Source: Sphingopyxis sp. TUF1 (GTDB lineage Bacteria > Pseudomonadota > Alphaproteobacteria > Sphingomonadales > Sphingomonadaceae). From it: a stretch of 64,000 nt of DNA. The stretch covers positions 1,054,001-1,118,000 of the forward strand of contig NZ_CP144683.1 of the NCBI RefSeq assembly GCF_036687315.1, given 5' to 3'. Each line of letters begins with the position of its first letter. Position 1 is the first letter of the stretch. Below, in pieces: positions 59,724 through 64,000 of this stretch. Made by a program: the position numbers and the translations under genes. Below the pieces are notes generated by a model. The model saw only the letters and a list, made by a program, of their open reading frames with translations, did not search any database and was not told the origin of the DNA.

Positions 59724-61121
59724 CTAAGCCACCGGCCCCACCCGCGCGTCGGGCTCCAGCCTGATCAGCGGGCGCGCCCTCCCGGTCAGCCTAGCGACCA
59801 CTCGCGGAACAAGCGCGTGCGCCTGCGCCCAGGTCCAGTATGCGACATAGGCCGGATCGCCGAGCAGATGCTTTTCCTCGGTCTTGGCGCGCCAGTAATA
59901 AATGCCGCTGACGAGGCCGAGCAGCACGACATTGCGCGCCGCCTCGGTCCAGCCGCCCGCGGTCACGAGGAAAGGCAGCGAGCCGATCCACCAGGTCAGA
60001 TTTTTCGCAACATAGGCGGGGTGGCGCGTGAAGGCATAGGGGCCGTGCGTAATAATGCCGCGGTGCGTGAGGTTGGAAAAGCGGATGCCGAACGCCATCG
60101 TCGCCCAGCTATACACCGCGGTCAGCAGCGCCAGCACGACCGCCCAGACGATCAGCAGGCCGTCATGTCCCGCGAGCCAGTGCCCCCAGTCGGCGCCGTG
60201 GACCTGATAATCGAGCGGCCCGCCGCTCATCAGGATGAAGGGCGGGTAGCAGACGAGCGCCGCGACCCACGCCATGCCATAGGGATTGGCGGTGCGGATA
60301 TGCGCGTCGAGCGGCTTCAGGGTCAGGATATAGCCGACCGTCGCGATATGGACGTCGACCAGATAGAGAAGGTTGATCGCCCAGATGCCGGTCAGATAGG
60401 GGTTCGCCAGCACCTCGGACATCGGCACGGTGACGAGCGCCGAAAAATTGCCCGGCACGATCGACAGCATGAAGGCGGTGAAAAACCCCTTTACCGTCCA
60501 GGCGCGCAGATGATGACCGATCGCGCGGCCATCGACGGGCCTTCCCGGAGCGATCAGCCAGCGCCCGAACTGGTAACAACCGTCGCGCGGTTCGACCATG
60601 CGGCGGTCGAGCCACAGCATATAGGGCACCGAAACGAGGAGCAGCCACGGCGCGACACTTTCGAGCAGCTTCATCGAAAAGGCGTAATTGCCCTCCCAAT
60701 AGTAGCGCATCGTCGCATAGATCAGCGCGATCAGCCCCCAGGTCGCCCACAGCCCGGCCAGCTTGGTCAGGCTGATGTCGAGCGTGTCGCGCCACGGACG
60801 CCGCATCGCCCAGTCGATCCCGGTCGACGGATTGCGATGCACCTTGTCGACGAACACCGACCACAGCACCATTGGCACGCCGCACGCGAGCACACTGACG
60901 ACGGCCGAATTGGGTCCGCTCATCGGTCCGCGTGTTCCCCAGTCGACCCCCAGAAAGGCGGCGACTTCGGGCGCAAAGCGCGCGAGTAGCAAATAGGTCA
61001 AAAGACCGGCCAGACCGACAAGCCCCACCCCGGCGGAAACCGCCGAGCGCGGCCGGGCGGACGCCGGGACGGCGGGGTCGCTGGCCGATTCGGCAGTACT
61101 GGTCAGAGCGGATTCGGCCAT
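59724..61121 (-). CDS. Isoprenylcysteine carboxylmethyltransferase-family membrane protein
   Basis: 465 residues from ATG 61121 (GTG 61130 possible). Ten or so membrane helices. The C-terminal ICMT/PEMT signature is THGPYAFTRHPAYVAKNLTW, with a late Glu-Glu (KTEEKHLLGDPAYVAY). In eukaryotes ICMT methylates prenylated proteins, whereas bacterial members often methylate lipids or are of unknown role. The N-terminal 200 residues are an additional multi-helix domain beyond the short ICMT core. No clear partner gene is nearby. Confidence 0.8.
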   Translation of the reverse strand: MAESALTSTAESASDPAVPASARPRSAVSAGVGLVGLAGLLTYLLLARFAPEVAAFLGVDWGTRGPMSGPNSAVVSVLACGVPMVLWSVFVDKVHRNPSTGIDWAMRRPWRDTLDISLTKLAGLWATWGLIALIYATMRYYWEGNYAFSMKLLESVAPWLLLVSVPYMLWLDRRMVEPRDGCYQFGRWLIAPGRPVDGRAIGHHLRAWTVKGFFTAFMLSIVPGNFSALVTVPMSEVLANPYLTGIWAINLLYLVDVHIATVGYILTLKPLDAHIRTANPYGMAWVAALVCYPPFILMSGGPLDYQVHGADWGHWLAGHDGLLIVWAVVLALLTAVYSWATMAFGIRFSNLTHRGIITHGPYAFTRHPAYVAKNLTWWIGSLPFLVTAGGWTEAARNVVLLGLVSGIYYWRAKTEEKHLLGDPAYVAYWTWAQAHALVPRVVARLTGRARPLIRLEPDARVGPVA

Positions 61122-61243
61122 GATATTCACCGCTTACCCCTAGCGAAAATTGGTAAGCAAGCCGTCAATGAAGATCGCCGATTCGCGCGCATAATCCGGC
61201 CAGATTGGCAGCGTTCCACGGTGTTGACACCGTTCACCGCGCG

Positions 61244-62572
61244 ATGGTTTCGATTCAACCCGACTCGGCGCCCAAAGATTCGCTTGGGTCCATCCGGCCT
61301 GTTAAGGCGCCCATCAATCGGGGCGGAGGGCTCCAAAAACAAACAAGATGGGGTCGCCACTTGTCTTCGAAAACTACGGGCCTGCGCAATTTGCGCCAGC
61401 GCGTCTCTGCGCTGTTTCAGGACCATGAAATCTTCGTTCGCACGCACGGCCACGTCCGGTTCCTGCGTGTCAGCGCCGTCTGGCAAAAGCGCGTCGCGCT
61501 GATTGCCGGCATCGTGCTGCTGGCATGGGCGGGAGCGACGCTCGCCGTACTCGTCAACCAGCTGCTCACCGCCGACGAACGCGCCGCGGTTGCGCAGCAA
61601 CAGGCCGCGGCGGCGGCGTCCGAAGCTCGAATCGCCAAATATCGCGATCGCGTTGCCGAGACCGCCGCCGACCTCGAGGAACGGCAGGCGCTGCTCGAAA
61701 GCGTCGCCGAAAGCCATTTCGGCATCGATGCCGCCGACATGCCCGCAGGCACCGCCGCAGGGACGACGGATACGCAGGCCGCCGCCGCCGAGCCGGTCAA
61801 GACAAGCGCGCTCGACCCGAACCTGCCCCCCGAAGCGCAGATACTGGCGCGGGTCGCCGCGCGGCAGGAAGCTTTTGCCGCGCGCCTGCTCGGCGCCGTC
61901 AGGGGCCGCGTCGCCAAGGCGGAAACCGCCGTTGCGGCGCTCGGGCTCAACCCCGATGCACTGGTGCGCAGCGCTGCGGCTGGCCGCGGTGGTCCCTTCA
62001 TTCCCTATCGCGGCAGCAACGGTCAGGCCAAAGCGCTCGGCGCCAGTTTCGCCGCGCTCGACGGCGCATTGTTCCGCATGGAAGTGCTCGAACGCACGCT
62101 CGTTGCCGTGCCGTCGGGCAATCCCGCTGATGTGCTGATGATGTCGTCGGGCTTCGGCTATCGCCGCGACCCCTTCAACGGTGCCGGCGCTATGCATGCG
62201 GGCGTCGATTTTCGCGGCCCGACCGGCACGCCGATCCTGGCCGCCGCGCCCGGCCGCGTGAGCTTCGTCGGCGTCAAGTCGGGTTATGGCAATGTCGTCG
62301 AGGTCGATCATGGGCAGGGCATCATGACGCGCTATGCGCACTTGTCGGGTTTCTCGGCCAAGGTCGGGGCGCAGGTCGCCGCCGGGCAACAGATCGCCAA
62401 GATGGGTTCGACCGGCCGTTCGACCGGCAGCCACCTGCATTTCGAAGTCCGTTTGAACGGCGTCGCGGTAAACCCGCGCCGCTTCCTGGAGGCCAAAGCC
62501 GATGTTCTCGAAGTCAAAAACGACGCCCGGCAGCGAGTCGGCTCCGTCGCTGCCGCCCGCGGTGCCCGCTAA
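61244..62572 (+). CDS. M23 family metallopeptidase, membrane anchored
   Basis: 442 residues from ATG 61244 (start uncertain; TTG 61205 possible). One membrane helix (about 83-106: RVALIAGIVLLAWAGATLAV), then a coiled coil, then a LytM domain: GFGYRRDPFNG, MHAGVDFRGPTGT (His and Asp zinc ligands), and SHLHFEV near the end. It cuts peptide cross-links in peptidoglycan. The end overlaps the bactofilin gene by 71 bases, so they are linked. Confidence 0.9.
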   Translation: MVSIQPDSAPKDSLGSIRPVKAPINRGGGLQKQTRWGRHLSSKTTGLRNLRQRVSALFQDHEIFVRTHGHVRFLRVSAVWQKRVALIAGIVLLAWAGATLAVLVNQLLTADERAAVAQQQAAAAASEARIAKYRDRVAETAADLEERQALLESVAESHFGIDAADMPAGTAAGTTDTQAAAAEPVKTSALDPNLPPEAQILARVAARQEAFAARLLGAVRGRVAKAETAVAALGLNPDALVRSAAAGRGGPFIPYRGSNGQAKALGASFAALDGALFRMEVLERTLVAVPSGNPADVLMMSSGFGYRRDPFNGAGAMHAGVDFRGPTGTPILAAAPGRVSFVGVKSGYGNVVEVDHGQGIMTRYAHLSGFSAKVGAQVAAGQQIAKMGSTGRSTGSHLHFEVRLNGVAVNPRRFLEAKADVLEVKNDARQRVGSVAAARGAR

Positions 62573-62969
62573 GATGGCGACGGGCGCGCGCCACACGACC
62601 TTTTCGATCCTTGGATCGGACGTCGTCGTCACCGGCAATGTGTCGGCCAGCGTCGACCTGCATGTCGATGGCAAGATCGACGGCGACCTTAAATGCGCCA
62701 ACCTCGTCCAGGGCGAGGCGAGCGAGATCAAGGGCGCGGTGACGGCAGAGACCGCAAAGATCGCAGGCCTGCTCGACGGGTCGATCGAGGCGAAGACGCT
62801 GATCGTACATGCTACCGCGCGGATTACCGGCGATGTGACCTATGAAACGATCACGATCGAAAATGGCGGCAAGGTCGACGGCAAGCTGTCGCATCGCCGC
62901 CACGGCGCGATGGCAGCCAAGGCGCCGCCGCCGCTCGAGGTGGTCGAGAACAAGAGCGCGTCGTTCTGA
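62502..62969 (+). CDS. bacA: Bactofilin (polymer-forming cytoskeletal protein)
   Basis: 155 residues from ATG 62502. The start MFSKSKTTPG is like known bactofilins. The beta-helix core follows (FSILGSDVVVTGNVSASVDL, HVDGKIDGDLKCANLV, SEIKGAVTAETAKIAG, and so on to GGKVDGKLSHRR). ATG 62574 would avoid the overlap but lose the typical MFSK head. Bactofilins form filaments under the membrane and recruit LytM peptidases for stalk and shape control. Confidence 0.92.
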   Translation: MFSKSKTTPGSESAPSLPPAVPAKMATGARHTTFSILGSDVVVTGNVSASVDLHVDGKIDGDLKCANLVQGEASEIKGAVTAETAKIAGLLDGSIEAKTLIVHATARITGDVTYETITIENGGKVDGKLSHRRHGAMAAKAPPPLEVVENKSASF

Positions 62970-62990
62970 CCCGCGGCGCCCCGCGGCACG

Positions 62991-64000
62991 CTACTTCGAC
63001 AGGGCAATTTCCCGATCGGGCGCGCGCGGCGGTCCGTCGCGATGCCGCTGGACAACCACCTTGTTCCGCCCGCCGCGCTTCGCGTCGTAAAGCGCCTCGT
63101 CGGCGATGCGATAGAGCTGCTTGAAATCGCAGGCCGGGCGGACTTCGGCAACCCCGACGCTGGCCGTCACCGGCCGGTCGCCGACGATGGCGGCATGGTC
63201 GCAGTCGGCAAGGCCGCGCCGGACGCTCTCGGCAAACCGGCTGAGGACGATGCCCTCCATCCCGATGGTCAGCAGGCCGAACTCCTCGCCGCCCAGCCGC
63301 GCGACGGTGCACATCGGCCCTTCCCAGCGTTCGATCCGCTGCCCGATCGTACACAGCACCGCGTCGCCCGCCTCGTGACCGTGAATGTCGTTGATCGACT
63401 TGAAACGGTCAATATCGACGAGCAGCAGCGCCGCCGGCAGATTGTCGGCGCGGGCCCGGTCAAGCAGCGGGGTCACGCTGTCGATGAAACCGCGCCGATT
63501 GGGCAGGCCGGTCAGCGGATCGCGGCGCGCCAGCGCCTGCGCCCGCGCCTCGGCATCGCGTGCTCGGCCCAGTTCGACACGCAGCGTCCCCAAGCGGCGA
63601 GTTGCCGCGGCGGCGAGCCACAAGGCCTGCCACGTCGCGGCGATAAGCATGAGAAGCTGCGATCCCCCGCCCCAGAAATCGTCGTTGATGTCGACGATGT
63701 TGATGAATGCCAGCACCGCCATCGGCAGCCCCCACGCCGCCAAAAAGTCACGCGCCTCGATCGACCCGCGGCGCCACGCCAACGCGAGATAGGCTGCAAC
63801 AACGATCAGGTCGGCAAGGATGACCAGCCCCAATATGTCGGCCAGCACGGTGATCTCGTTGCTGCGTATGAGCGCGAGCGGGATGCCCGCCAGACCGACA
63901 CCCAGGCCCAGCAGCAATGCCCCGATCCTGAAGGTGCGCACGCCGTGCGCGCGCTCGACCGCGGTCACCGCACTCGCGGTCGCGACCGCAACCGCAAGGC
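62991..64000 (-). CDS. Membrane diguanylate cyclase (GGDEF), 5' partial
   Basis: The frame begins at or before the window end; GTG 63968 is the last in-window start, but codons upstream to 64000 read as a hydrophobic stretch (LAVAVATASAV), so the start is probably outside. Several membrane helices are followed by a GGDEF domain: DPLTGLPNRRGF, LLLVDIDRFKSIND, and RLGGEEFGLL. It makes c-di-GMP; GGEEF is an active form. The RxxD inhibitory site just before it is absent. It is opposite in direction to the bactofilin gene with 21 bases between. Confidence 0.9.
   Translation of the reverse strand, partial: LAVAVATASAVTAVERAHGVRTFRIGALLLGLGVGLAGIPLALIRSNEITVLADILGLVILADLIVVAAYLALAWRRGSIEARDFLAAWGLPMAVLAFINIVDINDDFWGGGSQLLMLIAATWQALWLAAAATRRLGTLRVELGRARDAEARAQALARRDPLTGLPNRRGFIDSVTPLLDRARADNLPAALLLVDIDRFKSINDIHGHEAGDAVLCTIGQRIERWEGPMCTVARLGGEEFGLLTIGMEGIVLSRFAESVRRGLADCDHAAIVGDRPVTASVGVAEVRPACDFKQLYRIADEALYDAKRGGRNKVVVQRHRDGPPRAPDREIALSK

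Overview
The window looks like a contiguous piece of a sphingomonad (Alphaproteobacteria, most like Sphingopyxis) chromosome. The support is high GC coding DNA, alphaproteobacterial gene blocks (divL-tsaE-amgK-murU-addB-addA-trxA; dciA-dsbA-dsbA-smc; pcm-tolC-popZ), a DUF1013/TrcR protein, a Tad-type pilus block, a TonB receptor and several families of interspersed palindromic repeats. There is no rRNA, phage, IS element or CRISPR array. One tRNA (Cys) is present. The genus is inferred and was not tested by any search. The first and last genes run off the window.

Layout. 1-11.5 kb: a DivL-type kinase with Tyr in place of the phospho-accepting His, tsaE, the anhydro-recycling pair amgK/murU, addB/addA recombination nuclease and thioredoxin, all on +. 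11.5-24.3 kb, mostly on -: a broken SEC-C miniprotein, argJ, an aldehyde dehydrogenase, an M20 peptidase, a PQQ sugar dehydrogenase lipoprotein, glnB-glnA, a PQQ/haem alcohol dehydrogenase under a perfect 16-bp palindrome, and merC-zur-map. 24.5-36 kb: fumarase, a HicAB module, a Tat-exported M20 protein with altered metal ligands, VOC, DUF481, 2OG oxygenase, trcR-MBL, and a LysR regulator divergent from azoreductase, OsmC and an NTF2-like protein. 36-49 kb: tRNA-Cys, pcm-tolC-popZ, mutY-hydrolase-nudC on -, dciA-dsbA-dsbA-smc, a BrnTA module, ubiA. 49.9-64 kb: tadG-tadE-tadE, rsmE, gshA, an HTH protein, a TonB receptor, an isoprenylcysteine-methyltransferase-like membrane protein, an M23 peptidase overlapping a bactofilin, and a membrane diguanylate cyclase.

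How the parts fit. Three proteins (DivL, TrcR, PopZ), together with a near-consensus CtrA site before popZ, belong to the Caulobacter-type CtrA/polarity network. DciA, SMC, AddAB and MutY serve chromosome replication, segregation and repair. AmgK/MurU, the M23 peptidase and bactofilin concern cell wall recycling and shape. Oxidation of alcohols and sugars in the periplasm is suggested by two PQQ enzymes, but no pqq synthesis genes are in view.

The most unusual content is outside the coding sequence: six unrelated families of inverted repeats fill the intergenic gaps. There is also a duplicated leader motif (one copy apparently orphaned), a probable MerR-type operator before the quinoprotein alcohol dehydrogenase, and a small zinc-motif gene broken by two single-base shifts. 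I saw no clearly novel defence or biosynthetic system; the best leads are listed as findings.
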